Made by a program: the position numbers and the translations under genes
Source of the DNA: Promethearchaeota archaeon
GTDB lineage: Archaea > Asgardarchaeota > Lokiarchaeia > Sigyniarchaeales > SOKP01
NCBI GenBank assembly: GCA_019058295.1
Contig: JAHPZI010000022.1
Span: 216,816 to 280,815 of the forward strand
Direction: 5' to 3'
DNA: 64,000 nucleotides
Shown: positions 20,393-29,407 of the stretch, piece by piece
Numbering within the stretch: position 1 is the stretch's first letter
How the letters are laid out: the number at the start of each line of letters is the position of its first letter
Notes under the pieces: model-generated
Databases searched by the model: none
What the model was told of the DNA's origin: nothing
Seen by the model: the letters and a program-made list of their open reading frames with translations, nothing else

Positions 20393-22030
20393 ATGCAGAC
20401 TAAGATTTTAATAAGATCAGAAATCATTGAAAAATTAAAAGAAATTTTACATGGTGAACAGTACGTTTCATCTGATATCGAAGTTCGGTCAAATTATAGT
20501 CGGGATATGACCGAACAAGTTGCTCCAGGCCTAACTGATGTAGTTGTTTTACCAGAGAATAGGGAGCAAGTTCAACAAATCGTTCTCTTAGCCAATAGAG
20601 AGAAGATTCCGATAATTCCTTATGTAGCAGGGGCAAATATTGGAGGTTTAACATTACCAACTGAAAGAGGTGGTATAACAATTGATTTTAAGCGAATGAG
20701 ACGAGTTATCAAGATTGATCGCGAAAATAAATATATTGTTGTGGAGCCAGGATTCACATTTGGTGATCTAAGAAGATTATTTGATACTGAAATTCCGGAA
20801 TTTCGATATTCTTTTCCTTTTTCACCTCCCTATACCTCAGTGGGTATAAACGCTTTATTACATGGTCTAGGCTCTTTGAGCGTGTTATATGGTTCAGCAG
20901 ATAATTTTATAAATGGCTTGGAAGTTGTTCTTCCAACAGGGGAGATTGCCCAATTAGGAAATCATGCTATTAATCGTGGTGAATATTGGTACGGAAGGAG
21001 CCCATTACCAGATTTGTGCGGATTATTTATCGGCATGCAAGGAACAACTGGTATAGCCACTAAAATATCTTTACAACTATTAGATAGACCAGAGATCCTA
21101 ACTCATTTTGCCATCTTACCAAAGGATCCTTTAGATTTTTTTGGAGATTGGGTTCATGATTTAGATAAACTTCACATTTGTGATGAAATTGGTTGTGGAT
21201 ATTTCCCACCAAAAGTAGCTCATGGTTTATTACCTCAAGATATGATTGATCTAATGGCAAAATTAATGTTCATGTTATCAAAGGGTAGAAATACTAAGAT
21301 AATGAAAAAATTATGGGCATTTATTAAGAAATTGCCCGGAAAACCTTTTTGGTATGTAAAGAAATTTTCTCCAATATTAGCAAGAAAATTACCTCCTGAA
21401 GATGAACCTTTCTTAATAGTTGGGGCAACTATAGGAGCAAATAATAAAAAACTATTTAAAGCAAAAGTGAAGACTTTAAAGAAGTTTATGAAGAAAAAAG
21501 AAGCTTTAATGATACGCCCTGATGATTTTGGAGAGTTAAAACCTGCTATGATGTCAATCTTAGATTTACCTGCCCAATTACCTGCATTTTTTGATTTAAA
21601 AGGAGGAGGATTAACTTGGGTGGGTAGTTATGTTCCACCTAGTCGTGTTGCTGAAGGAGTGGAGCGATGTAAAGAGATAATAATGCAGAATGGACTTTTT
21701 CCTATTGGAGTGTTAAGACCTATGAAAGCAGATCATTATTTCGTTCTTAGATTCATTATTTCATATAATTCTATCGATAAGGAAGAAATTGAGCGCGTGA
21801 AAAAAACTCTTAGAGGAATTTGTGAGGTTGTTTTAGATATTGGAGGTGTGCCATATAAAATGGCTCCATGGGCCGCTAAGTTGACCTGGGAAAAAGGTGA
21901 TATTTCTTTTTATAAATTATTAAAAAAAGTAAAAGATATGATGGATCCAAATAATATAATGAATCCTGGTAAACTATTTGTTCTAAATGAAGATGAAATA
22001 AAAAGAAAAGAAGCGGAGGAGACGCAGTAA
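20393..22030 (+). CDS. GlcD-like FAD-linked oxidoreductase
   Basis: This 545-residue flavoprotein of the glycolate/lactate dehydrogenase type probably oxidises a 2-hydroxy acid. Its PCMH-type FAD-binding domain (about 40-215) contains VVLPENREQVQQIVLLAN, PYVAGANIGGLTLPTERGG and IVVEPGFTFGDL. The C-terminus ends with the signature MDPNNIMNPGKLF. The next gene, a CCG-domain iron-sulfur protein, starts at the base after this stop codon, so the two are translationally coupled and likely form a GlcDF/DLD-like complex at the membrane. The window has two further GlcD-like genes at 37051 and 39940. The hydroxy-acid substrate is not known. Confidence 0.9.
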   Translation: MQTKILIRSEIIEKLKEILHGEQYVSSDIEVRSNYSRDMTEQVAPGLTDVVVLPENREQVQQIVLLANREKIPIIPYVAGANIGGLTLPTERGGITIDFKRMRRVIKIDRENKYIVVEPGFTFGDLRRLFDTEIPEFRYSFPFSPPYTSVGINALLHGLGSLSVLYGSADNFINGLEVVLPTGEIAQLGNHAINRGEYWYGRSPLPDLCGLFIGMQGTTGIATKISLQLLDRPEILTHFAILPKDPLDFFGDWVHDLDKLHICDEIGCGYFPPKVAHGLLPQDMIDLMAKLMFMLSKGRNTKIMKKLWAFIKKLPGKPFWYVKKFSPILARKLPPEDEPFLIVGATIGANNKKLFKAKVKTLKKFMKKKEALMIRPDDFGELKPAMMSILDLPAQLPAFFDLKGGGLTWVGSYVPPSRVAEGVERCKEIIMQNGLFPIGVLRPMKADHYFVLRFIISYNSIDKEEIERVKKTLRGICEVVLDIGGVPYKMAPWAAKLTWEKGDISFYKLLKKVKDMMDPNNIMNPGKLFVLNEDEIKRKEAEETQ

Positions 22031-23188
22031 GTGGGCTTAGAAGATGTGAAAGAATGGCTTCATTACTGTGGAAGGTGTAATTCTTGCAATTATATTTATC
22101 GTGATTATAGGAATTCATGTCCTGCCTTTACAAAATTCTTTTTTGAACCATTTACGAGTAGTGGAAAAATATGGATGGCACTTGATCTATACCAAGGGAA
22201 ATATGATTGGAGTCCATCAATAGTAGAAAAGATTTTTAGTTGTACTTTATGCGGAAATTGTACGGTTCAATGCCAACAAGAGGCAGGAAAACACGCGTTG
22301 GAGATATTTGAAGCGTTAAGAGAAGAGGCTGTGGAGAGAGGATTAGGTCCTTTAGAAGCGCAAAAAAAAATTTTAGAATATATCAATGAAGTTGACAATC
22401 CATATGGCGACCCTAATGAAAACCGATTTAAATCAGTGCCAGAAGAATATTTTAATGATGACGCAGATGTGATTTATTATGTTGGCTGTACATCAGCTTT
22501 TCGAGAAACGCAATTATTTGAAGCTGTCATACCCATTTTGCAGAAATTAGGCGTAAATTTCTCATTATTAAAGGAAGAAGTCTGTTGCGGTAGCCCATTA
22601 ATAACTACAGGTCAATTTAAAGCGGCAAGAAGATTAGCTGAGCACAATGTAAAGATCATTAATGAGCATAAAGCAAAAACAGTTATTGCTTCATGTGCAG
22701 GTTGCTTAAGGACTTTAAAAGCTCAATATGAAAAGAAGTATGGTTTAAAAATTGATAAAGAAGTCTTACATCTAAGCGAATTTTTAGCAAGAAAGCTGAG
22801 GGCACTTAAAAAATTGTATAAAGGAAAGAAAAAGCCAATTGAAATTGCAACTTATCATGATCCATGTCATATAGGACGACATGTAGGAATTTTTGAAGAA
22901 CCAAGAAAAGTGTTAAATTCCATTCCTGGAATAGAATTTGTTGAAATAGGTCGAAATAGGGATAATGCATGGTGTTGTGGTGCAGGTGCAGGAGTGAAGA
23001 TTGGCTTAAAAGAATGGGCTGTTGAAATATCAGAGGACAGAATTAAAGAAGCTGAGGAAACAGGTGCAAAATATTTAGTTTCAACATGTCCCTTTTGCGA
23101 ACGTAATTTACGAGATGCACGAGATGCGTTAAATTCTTCATTAGAAATAATAGACTTATGCCAATTGATACGTAAAAAGTTAGAATAA
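22031..23188 (+). CDS. CCG-domain Fe-S oxidoreductase (GlcF/HdrD-like)
   Basis: This 385-residue electron-transfer subunit has an N-terminal pair of iron-sulfur motifs, CGRCNSC with a later Cys and CTLCGNCTVQC. Two CCG domains follow. The first contains YYVGCTSAF, VCCGSPLITTGQ and SCAGCLRTL. The second contains TYHDPCHIGRHVG, WCCGAGAGVKIG and STCPFCERNL. CCG domains bind noncubane [4Fe-4S] clusters in heterodisulfide reductase and glycolate oxidase complexes. The GTG start abuts the stop of the upstream flavoprotein, with GGAGGAGA as ribosome binding site. It probably passes electrons from the flavoprotein to a quinone or thiol carrier. Confidence 0.9.
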   Translation: MGLEDVKEWLHYCGRCNSCNYIYRDYRNSCPAFTKFFFEPFTSSGKIWMALDLYQGKYDWSPSIVEKIFSCTLCGNCTVQCQQEAGKHALEIFEALREEAVERGLGPLEAQKKILEYINEVDNPYGDPNENRFKSVPEEYFNDDADVIYYVGCTSAFRETQLFEAVIPILQKLGVNFSLLKEEVCCGSPLITTGQFKAARRLAEHNVKIINEHKAKTVIASCAGCLRTLKAQYEKKYGLKIDKEVLHLSEFLARKLRALKKLYKGKKKPIEIATYHDPCHIGRHVGIFEEPRKVLNSIPGIEFVEIGRNRDNAWCCGAGAGVKIGLKEWAVEISEDRIKEAEETGAKYLVSTCPFCERNLRDARDALNSSLEIIDLCQLIRKKLE

Positions 23189-23465
23189 CATAGTTTCTAT
23201 CTAAATTTTTTTTAATTAACCAAAAATGAGTAGATAAGATCTTAGATTTTATCATCTTGTCATATTGAATCCTTCATAGAAAACTTTATTCAAAATTATT
23301 ATCATTAATTTTAGGATTAATTTTAATTTAAGGGCAGATATCAACGAAACATACAATAAATTAACGCTTTTAAAGAGGTTTTTGCAAATTCCAAAATTGT
23401 TAAATATGGTGAAACAAATTTTCAATTAGTTTTAAACTTTAAAAAAATTAGAAAATGGTTTTAAA
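23189..23465. other. 277-base intergenic region
   Basis: This AT-rich spacer precedes the ECF transporter gene. I see only ORFs of a few codons, no tRNA-like fold and no recognisable riboswitch motif. Because S components often bind vitamins, a regulatory leader is possible but not supported by anything I can read. Confidence 0.5.
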
Positions 23466-24065
23466 ATGTCAGAAACTGAAGAAAAAGAGAGTGTTGTGTC
23501 AAAAAGATCTCGATTAACATTACAAATTGTTGGAGGAGCCATTTTTGGAGCATTATCACTTGTTCTTTCATTTCTAGCTGCGTTTTTACCGAGAACGCCC
23601 GAAGGACTTGCCTATTTTGACCCGGTATCTATTATTTGGGTTATATGTTATCTAATATTCGGTCCTTTAGCAGGATTAATAAGTGCTGTAATTGGTATGC
23701 TCTTGCTAATGCCTTTTGACCCCTTTGCACCCATCGGTCCATTAATGAAATTTACAGCGACCGTCGCATTAATACTTCCAAGCTATCTGTTAATGAAATA
23801 TGTTAAAAAAGATGTTAGTAGTGGAACTTTGAAAGAACCAAAAACTTATGCGACTTACGGTGTAATCGGGATAATTGTTAGAATTGGAGTAATGGTACCT
23901 TTTAACATTGTAGTATATATTGCGCTTGGATATCCTCCTCAGTTTTTAGGAGCTTATCTTATTATAGTAGTTTTAATTAACGCCCTTCAAAGCGTATGGG
24001 ATCTCGTAATTCCATATTTGATTGTTTACGGAGCAAAAATAGACGAAAAATTCGAGATTTGGTAA
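23466..24065 (+). CDS. ECF transporter S component-like membrane protein
   Basis: This 199-residue protein has five to six membrane helices. The first contains VGGAIFGALSLVLSFLAAFLP. The loop with FDPVSIIWVICYLIFGPLAGLISAVIGMLL matches the pattern of substrate-binding S components of energy-coupling-factor vitamin transporters (ECF S, RibU/ThiT/FolT-like). The N-terminus is charged and the C-terminus is cytoplasmic and acidic. No ATPase (EcfA) or T component is encoded nearby, so it would have to share a common module encoded elsewhere. The ligand is unknown. Confidence 0.72.
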   Translation: MSETEEKESVVSKRSRLTLQIVGGAIFGALSLVLSFLAAFLPRTPEGLAYFDPVSIIWVICYLIFGPLAGLISAVIGMLLLMPFDPFAPIGPLMKFTATVALILPSYLLMKYVKKDVSSGTLKEPKTYATYGVIGIIVRIGVMVPFNIVVYIALGYPPQFLGAYLIIVVLINALQSVWDLVIPYLIVYGAKIDEKFEIW

Positions 24066-24076
24066 TAGATAAATCC

Positions 24077-24094
24077 TTTTTTTTCTTTTTTTTT
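24077..24094 (+). terminator. poly-T terminator candidate
   Basis: A strong T-rich tract (eight T, C, nine T) begins about a dozen bases after the stop of the ECF gene, in the gap to the convergent GTPase gene. It is the clearest U-tract terminator in this part of the window. Confidence 0.5.
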
Positions 24095-24173
24095 ATATCA
24101 AGAAATTAAACTAAAGATATAGTTTAACTCCAATTTTCAGGTTCTTAATGTTTTTTTATTAAAATAAGAAAAA

Positions 24174-24743
24174 CTAATCTATTTGAAAAGCTACTTCGTA
24201 ATTGCCTAAAACTTTTTGAATTAATCTTAAGAACGCTTTTTCAACATTGTCACCATTTTTAGCACTCGTTTCGATGAAATCAGCAGCGTTAATTTCATTT
24301 GCCAAATTTTTTCCATCTTCTTTATTGACATTTCGTTCATCTACTAAATCGTTCTTATTACCAATTAAAAGATAAACACTATTTTTTAACCCAAAGTAAT
24401 TTTTAAAATCTTCATACCACTTTGATTTGATATTATTAAACGTAGTTGGTCTGGTTATATCATAAATAAATAATGCTCCCACACATCCTTCGAAATAAAA
24501 TTTTCGATATTTTTGATATTTTTCCTGCCCAGCTATATCCCACAAAATTAAGGAAACTTTCGATTTAATTTGTTCGAGAATTACGCTTGTCTTCACTATG
24601 GACACGCCAATTGTAGGTTTATAGTCCTCCTCAAACCTTTTTTCCACATATTGATTAATTAAGGATGTTTTTCCTACAGCGTTATCTCCAAGCAAAACGA
24701 ACTTAAAAATCCAATGATCAATTTCCTCCATTTTATCTATCAT
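24174..24743 (-). CDS. Ras/Rab-like small GTPase
   Basis: This 189-residue Ras-superfamily GTPase has all five G motifs: G1 GDNAVGKT (19-26), G2 with Thr44 in KPTIGVSI, G3 DIAGQEKY (69-76), G4 NKND (129-132) and G5 ETSAK (158-162). The switch II glutamine equivalent is present (Gln73). The C-terminus has no cysteine for prenylation, so it is probably cytosolic or recruited by a partner. Expansion of such Rab-like GTPases is a feature of Asgard archaea and supports the lineage call. The start at 24743 has GGAGATCAG shortly upstream. No GAP, GEF or roadblock gene is adjacent. Confidence 0.93.
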   Translation of the reverse strand: MIDKMEEIDHWIFKFVLLGDNAVGKTSLINQYVEKRFEEDYKPTIGVSIVKTSVILEQIKSKVSLILWDIAGQEKYQKYRKFYFEGCVGALFIYDITRPTTFNNIKSKWYEDFKNYFGLKNSVYLLIGNKNDLVDERNVNKEDGKNLANEINAADFIETSAKNGDNVEKAFLRLIQKVLGNYEVAFQID

Positions 24744-24924
24744 TCCGCTGATCTCCTTAAGAACTTATGTCCAAAAGTAATATCAAATTTTAGATTCTTA
24801 ACTCCAAATTCAGTTAATACTACCCTAGTTATTAAATCTTAATTTAATTTCTATATTAACTATGTTTTTTATTCTTATTTATATATTTATTTTGATTTTA
24901 ATATAAAATTTATAAAATAATACT

Positions 24925-25500
24925 TCAATAAATGTTAAAAATTATATCTTTTAAGGCTCTTTTAGGAATATGCATTACACCTTTATTATCTTTCCAATAT
25001 TTAAAAGATTCTTTATATGGTTCTACAACTGATTCTTCGTCGGGAAAGCCCAAACTTATTACATGAGTAATTTCATAATAATCAGGAATTTCAAATAGCG
25101 TTCTAATTCCTTTTGCATTAATTGATCCCATCCAACACCCTCCTAATCCATATTTTACCGCACCTAAGAGTATATTCTCAACAGCAGCTCCTATATCATA
25201 ATCAAAATAGCTTTTCTTTATATTAGTATTTACAAGGATAATAATATAAGCTGTAGGACGCCTATTTTCTTCTGGAATCCTTTCATCTTGGGGAAGAGAG
25301 GCAGCCCATCTTACCAATGGGAATATTTTTTCCCTCATTTCAGGAGTATGTACAATAATATATTCAAGGCCTTGAATATTACTTGCCGCAGGAGCAACGC
25401 GAGCAAAATCAATGATTTTTTTTAAGATTTCATCAGGAATTGTTTTTTGTTTAAATCTACGGATTGTTCTTCTTTTATAGATAGCATCTTCTATATCCAT
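24925..25500 (-). CDS. Nitroreductase family protein
   Basis: This FMN-dependent nitroreductase-fold enzyme is 191 residues from the chosen start. It opens with DIEDAIYKRRTIRRFKQKTIPDEIL, continues with PAASNIQGLEYIIV, and has the family C-terminal half YDIGAAVENILLGAVKYGLGGCWMGSIN. It lacks the ferredoxin domain of the fusion at 3112-4128. An in-frame GTG at 25509 would add three residues. The ATG at 25500 is preferred because GGTGA lies about seven bases before it. It stands alone, so the substrate is unknown. Confidence 0.88.
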   Translation of the reverse strand: MDIEDAIYKRRTIRRFKQKTIPDEILKKIIDFARVAPAASNIQGLEYIIVHTPEMREKIFPLVRWAASLPQDERIPEENRRPTAYIIILVNTNIKKSYFDYDIGAAVENILLGAVKYGLGGCWMGSINAKGIRTLFEIPDYYEITHVISLGFPDEESVVEPYKESFKYWKDNKGVMHIPKRALKDIIFNIY

Positions 25501-25600
25501 TTGTTTCACCTAAATTAATACTTTTACTATAGTTTTTTATCTTTAAAAACAATTGCATATCAATTAAAATGTAAAAATACATAATCATTATTTGATTGAA

Positions 25601-26860
25601 ATGAGCATTTCTAAAGAAATTCAAGCATTTTTATTAAATAATTCCATTGACCGGTTCTTGAGATATGTCAAAATATGGACTACTTCAGATGAGATTTCAA
25701 AAACATTTCCATCTACCAAAAATCAATTTGAATTAGGAAAATTATTAGCTGAGGAGTTGAAAAGCCTTAATTTAGAAAATATAGTTCATGATAAATTTGG
25801 TTTTGTTTACGCCTTTTTACCAGCAAGTAAAGGATTTGAAGAAGTACAAACAATTGGTTTAATAGCCCATCTAGATACTTCACCGGCCGTAAATGGTAAA
25901 GATGTAAAACCAGTTATTCATAAAAATTACAATGGAAGCGATATTAAATTCGCTCAAAATGATGACTTAACCTTGGCAACTGTAGATTCTCCTCAATTAA
26001 AAGAATACATAGGTCTTGATATAATTACATCTCAAGGAGATACTTTACTTGGAGCAGATAATAAAGCAGGCATTGCTGAGATCATGACAGCTTGTGCTAC
26101 ATGGCAGAAGTTTCCTGAATTGAAACATGGTCCAATAGTGATATGTTTTACACCTGACGAAGAAATTGGTCGGGGTACAACAAAGATCAATAAAAAAAAG
26201 CTCCCCGAAGTGTGCTATACTATGGATGGATCAGAAATGGGACAATTAGAAATTGAATGTTTCGACGCTTGGGGTGTGGTAATTAAATTTAAAGGGCTCA
26301 ATGTTCATCCAGGATACGCTAAAGGTTTAATGATAAATGCTATACATATGGCTAGCCGATTTTTAAGCAACCTTCCAGAAGCAGAATCCCCTGAGAAAAC
26401 TGAAGAAAGGGAGGGTTTTTATCATCTTTCGTATCTCAAAGGTAATGAAGAAGAAGCATCAGCAGCTCTAATTGTTAGAGATTTTGAATTGGAGAACAAT
26501 AAAAAAAGAATGGAATATTTAAAAAGTTTAAAATCTAAGTATGAAGCTCTTTATCCCGGTCTTAAAATAGAACTAGCTTTTAAACACCAATATGAAAACA
26601 TGTTTACATATTTAAAAAAGAAAGAAAAAATTGTTGATTTAGCGAAAAAAGCAATTAAATTAGCCGGAATAGAAGTTAAAATTCACTCAATCAGAGGTGG
26701 AACTGATGGTGCTAAATTATCTTCAAAAGGAATTCCAACTCCAAATATATTTGCAGGGGGTATATTGTTTCATTCAAGAAAAGAATATATCCCTACACTT
26801 GCCTTACAAAAAGCCTCAGAAGTTTTAATTCATTTAGCAAATTTATGGACTAAAGAATAA
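25601..26860 (+). CDS. pepT: Peptidase T (tripeptidase, M20B)
   Basis: This 419-residue zinc aminotripeptidase belongs to the M20B family. The metal and catalytic motifs are in order: IAHLDTSPAVNGKDVKP, then GADNKAGIAEIM, the general base in FTPDEEIGRGTTK, YTMDGSEMGQLEIE, and the closing GGTDGAKLSSKGIPTPN with HSRKEYIP. It frees the N-terminal residue of tripeptides in the cytoplasm. The upstream TTG at 25592 would add three residues; the ATG at 25601 is preferred. In a peptide-using archaeon this fits amino-acid catabolism. It is convergent with the MFS gene and separated from it by only ten bases. Confidence 0.92.
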   Translation: MSISKEIQAFLLNNSIDRFLRYVKIWTTSDEISKTFPSTKNQFELGKLLAEELKSLNLENIVHDKFGFVYAFLPASKGFEEVQTIGLIAHLDTSPAVNGKDVKPVIHKNYNGSDIKFAQNDDLTLATVDSPQLKEYIGLDIITSQGDTLLGADNKAGIAEIMTACATWQKFPELKHGPIVICFTPDEEIGRGTTKINKKKLPEVCYTMDGSEMGQLEIECFDAWGVVIKFKGLNVHPGYAKGLMINAIHMASRFLSNLPEAESPEKTEEREGFYHLSYLKGNEEEASAALIVRDFELENNKKRMEYLKSLKSKYEALYPGLKIELAFKHQYENMFTYLKKKEKIVDLAKKAIKLAGIEVKIHSIRGGTDGAKLSSKGIPTPNIFAGGILFHSRKEYIPTLALQKASEVLIHLANLWTKE

Positions 26861-26870
26861 TAACATTAAT

Positions 26871-28100
26871 TTAATTCTTTTTTTGAATGATTTTAGAAAA
26901 ATCTGTAGCAATAAACACAATCATACATATAAATAACATTATTGAAATGTATATAAACGCCCATGTAAACGAAAAGAAATAATAGATTAGACCGAAAATC
27001 AAGGACTCAGCTAGCGATATAAGACCGACCGATAAGTAGTAATATCCATAGGCACGCCCTCTTTTATTTTTACCCGCTAAGTCAGCAACGTAAGCTCTTG
27101 ATATAGGATCTACTGATGCCATGTAGAATCCAAACATTATAAAAATTAAAATTATCAATATAAGAGAATATGTTGAAACAACTACGGGAAAAGCTAGTAA
27201 AATACATGAAATTAATAAGCTTGATAACCCTGTAATAATTACTGGTTTGCGTCCGATTTTATCAGAAAGCGATCCAGTCATTGGAGAAAAAATAACATAA
27301 ACGATATTAGAAATTAGATAAAAAAGGGGGATTAAGAAAATATATTCAATTGATACATAATCAGCAGATCGGATTATAAGGAATGCAATATCTAAGCTGG
27401 CAAATTCGATAACACCAAGAATTATGATTAATTTAATGAAATTCTTATCGATTTTATCGACTCTGGGAACCCCTGCATATTTAAACATGGTCTCATCCAT
27501 TTTAGTTGGATCAACATCTTTTACGGTTAATATTAAAATTATGGCACATATGCCAGGAATTATGGAAAAAAATATTATCTGAGAATAGGACCATGCGATA
27601 AATAAAAACAAGAATGCAAGAAGAGACCCTACTACTGCCCCCAATGTATCCATTGCTCTATGAATTCCGAATGCTTTTCCCTTTTCAATTGCATAATAAG
27701 AAATAAGAGTGTCTCTGGAAGAAGTTCTGAGACCTTTACCAAAACGATCAGTAGTCTTTAGTGCTAAAACATATTCCCAAGATGGACTAAAACCTATAAA
27801 GGGTTTAGAAAGATTCGAAATTGTATATCCCGCAACAACAAACGGTTTTCTTTTGTTTATTTTATCGCTTGTCCACCCAGAAGCACCTTTTAAAATGTTC
27901 GAAGCTGCTGTTGTTACACCCGAAATTAATCCTAAAATTAAAACAGTCCCGCCAATAGAAAGAATAAAAAGTGGCAAGATGCTTTGAATCATCTCACTAG
28001 AGACATCAGTAAAAAAAGAGACAAGTCCCATAATAAAAACTGGTACAGAAACTCCGAATATCAATCGTGGTTCTTTACTAGGTTTTTCTTCTTCTGTCAA
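26871..28100 (-). CDS. MFS transporter
   Basis: This 409-residue polytopic protein has about twelve predicted helices. The loop between helices 2 and 3 reads GWTSDKINKRKPFVVAGY, and the related repeat in the second half is GSLSDKIGRKPVIITG, the hallmark of the major facilitator superfamily. The cargo cannot be predicted; drug, sugar and metabolite exporters share these features. The N-terminus is short and charged and the C-terminus is cytoplasmic. It is transcribed divergently from the geranylgeranyl-reductase-like gene. Confidence 0.9.
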   Translation of the reverse strand: MTEEEKPSKEPRLIFGVSVPVFIMGLVSFFTDVSSEMIQSILPLFILSIGGTVLILGLISGVTTAASNILKGASGWTSDKINKRKPFVVAGYTISNLSKPFIGFSPSWEYVLALKTTDRFGKGLRTSSRDTLISYYAIEKGKAFGIHRAMDTLGAVVGSLLAFLFLFIAWSYSQIIFFSIIPGICAIILILTVKDVDPTKMDETMFKYAGVPRVDKIDKNFIKLIIILGVIEFASLDIAFLIIRSADYVSIEYIFLIPLFYLISNIVYVIFSPMTGSLSDKIGRKPVIITGLSSLLISCILLAFPVVVSTYSLILIILIFIMFGFYMASVDPISRAYVADLAGKNKRGRAYGYYYLSVGLISLAESLIFGLIYYFFSFTWAFIYISIMLFICMIVFIATDFSKIIQKKN

Positions 28101-28140
28101 AATAAATAAAATAACTTAAGTTTCCTTAGACTTATTAATT

Positions 28141-28167
28141 TATAGGTAAATTTAAATTATTTAATAT
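28141..28167 (+). promoter_or_regulatory. 27-bp element, copy 1
   Basis: This A/T-rich sequence, beginning TATAGGTAAATT, recurs exactly at 29361-29387. Both copies lie in the leader of a plus-strand gene in this cluster, here 45 bases before the geranylgeranyl-reductase-like start. It may be a shared promoter (BRE/TATA) or regulator site. Confidence 0.45.
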
Positions 28168-28212
28168 TGTGATGGGAAAGAGTTAAAATAATCCCAAACT
28201 AATTATTTTTAC

Positions 28213-29337
28213 ATGGAAAATCAAAAATTTGATGTTATAATCGTTGGTGCTGGACCGGCGGGATCATTAGCTGCGAGAAAAACTGCTGAAAAAGGATTAA
28301 ACGTACTGTTAGTTGAGGATCACAAAGAAATTGGACGCCCTGTACATTGTTCTGGTTGGATTAATGGTTGTCCATATACAGAAAAACTTATTGAAGAATT
28401 TGGTAGAGAGGAAATAATTACTCCCGTCGACCGTTGGCGCGTGTGGACTCCTAGTGGAGAGTTTGCTTATGAATTTAAATTTAATGGCGGTTATTTCGTC
28501 GACAGAGTAAGACTTGACCAATTCCTTGCTATAAAAGCTATTCAAGCAGGAGCCAATTTAAGCATTCGAACAAAAGTGTTAGATTTAATCAAAGAAGATG
28601 AGAAAATCCTTGGTGTAATTATCCAAAGAAAAGGAAAAACTGAAAAAATCTTCTCGGATATATTAATAGGCTGCGATGGTGCTGGATCTATACCAGCAGG
28701 TATTGCTAAAAAGTCAGGGATATTACAGTTTGATAAGAAAAAAGGACGAAAATATTTTCCAGGAATCCAAATAGAATTTCTTAACATTAAGGATATGGAT
28801 CCGGGTGTAATAGAAATATTCTTTGGGGCAATATTCGATAAAAATCTAGGAAGTGCATTTGTGTCTCCACTAAAAGAAGGACAAGGTTTGGTTGGCTTTG
28901 GTACTTTTAAAGATTACTTAAATGTGAAGCAGAAACATCCAGTTTTTAAACAACGTCTAAAAAATGCTCAAGTATTCAGTGTAAGGGGGGGTTTATATGC
29001 TGCGTTGATTGGTGAAGCATTAAGAACAGGAACAATGTCTGGTTTAATGTTATGTGGAGATGCTGTTGGATATCATGGTATTATTCACGCAGCGATTTCT
29101 GGTCATATGGCTGCTGATGTTGCTGTGGATGCAATTAATGATTTGGATTTCTCAAAGGAAAAATTACAGGCTTATGACCGTACCCGTCGTAGGCATCCAA
29201 TAACCAGAACAAAGTTGGGTATAAGTTTCCAAAATTTAAATGAAGAAAACCTTAATAGTTTCTTAAAAGAACAAGGAGAAATAATCAATAAAGATATATT
29301 TAAGGGATTAGGAACGTTCGATTATCAATCCAAATAG
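28213..29337 (+). CDS. Geranylgeranyl-reductase-family flavoprotein
   Basis: This 374-residue FAD enzyme has the N-terminal dinucleotide motif VGAGPAGSLAARKTAEKG (about 11-28), GRPVHCSGWINGC shortly after, and the second FAD motif LMLCGDAVGYHG (about 278-289). The family reduces geranylgeranyl double bonds of archaeal lipid precursors, with members acting on digeranylgeranylglycerophospholipids or on quinone side chains. The cysteine-containing PVHCSG loop is characteristic of archaeal members. It is probably transcribed with, or coordinately with, the following coiled-coil gene. Membrane lipid saturation is the best guess, not demonstrated. Confidence 0.87.
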   Translation: MENQKFDVIIVGAGPAGSLAARKTAEKGLNVLLVEDHKEIGRPVHCSGWINGCPYTEKLIEEFGREEIITPVDRWRVWTPSGEFAYEFKFNGGYFVDRVRLDQFLAIKAIQAGANLSIRTKVLDLIKEDEKILGVIIQRKGKTEKIFSDILIGCDGAGSIPAGIAKKSGILQFDKKKGRKYFPGIQIEFLNIKDMDPGVIEIFFGAIFDKNLGSAFVSPLKEGQGLVGFGTFKDYLNVKQKHPVFKQRLKNAQVFSVRGGLYAALIGEALRTGTMSGLMLCGDAVGYHGIIHAAISGHMAADVAVDAINDLDFSKEKLQAYDRTRRRHPITRTKLGISFQNLNEENLNSFLKEQGEIINKDIFKGLGTFDYQSK

Positions 29338-29360
29338 ATTTATATTTCTTGAAAGCAATA

Positions 29361-29387
29361 TATAGGTAAATTTAAATTATTTAATAT
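29361..29387 (+). promoter_or_regulatory. 27-bp element, copy 2
   Basis: This is the exact repeat of 28141-28167, here ending 20 bases before the ATG of the coiled-coil protein. The flanking sequence differs, so conservation is confined to the element. The different spacing to the start codons argues that it is not only a core promoter. Confidence 0.45.
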
Positions 29388-29407
29388 CAAAATATAAATT
29401 GATTTCA

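Noticed and set aside
23189..23465. Possible riboswitch upstream of the ECF S component
   Set aside because: No conserved riboswitch core or convincing paired stems could be read in this spacer.
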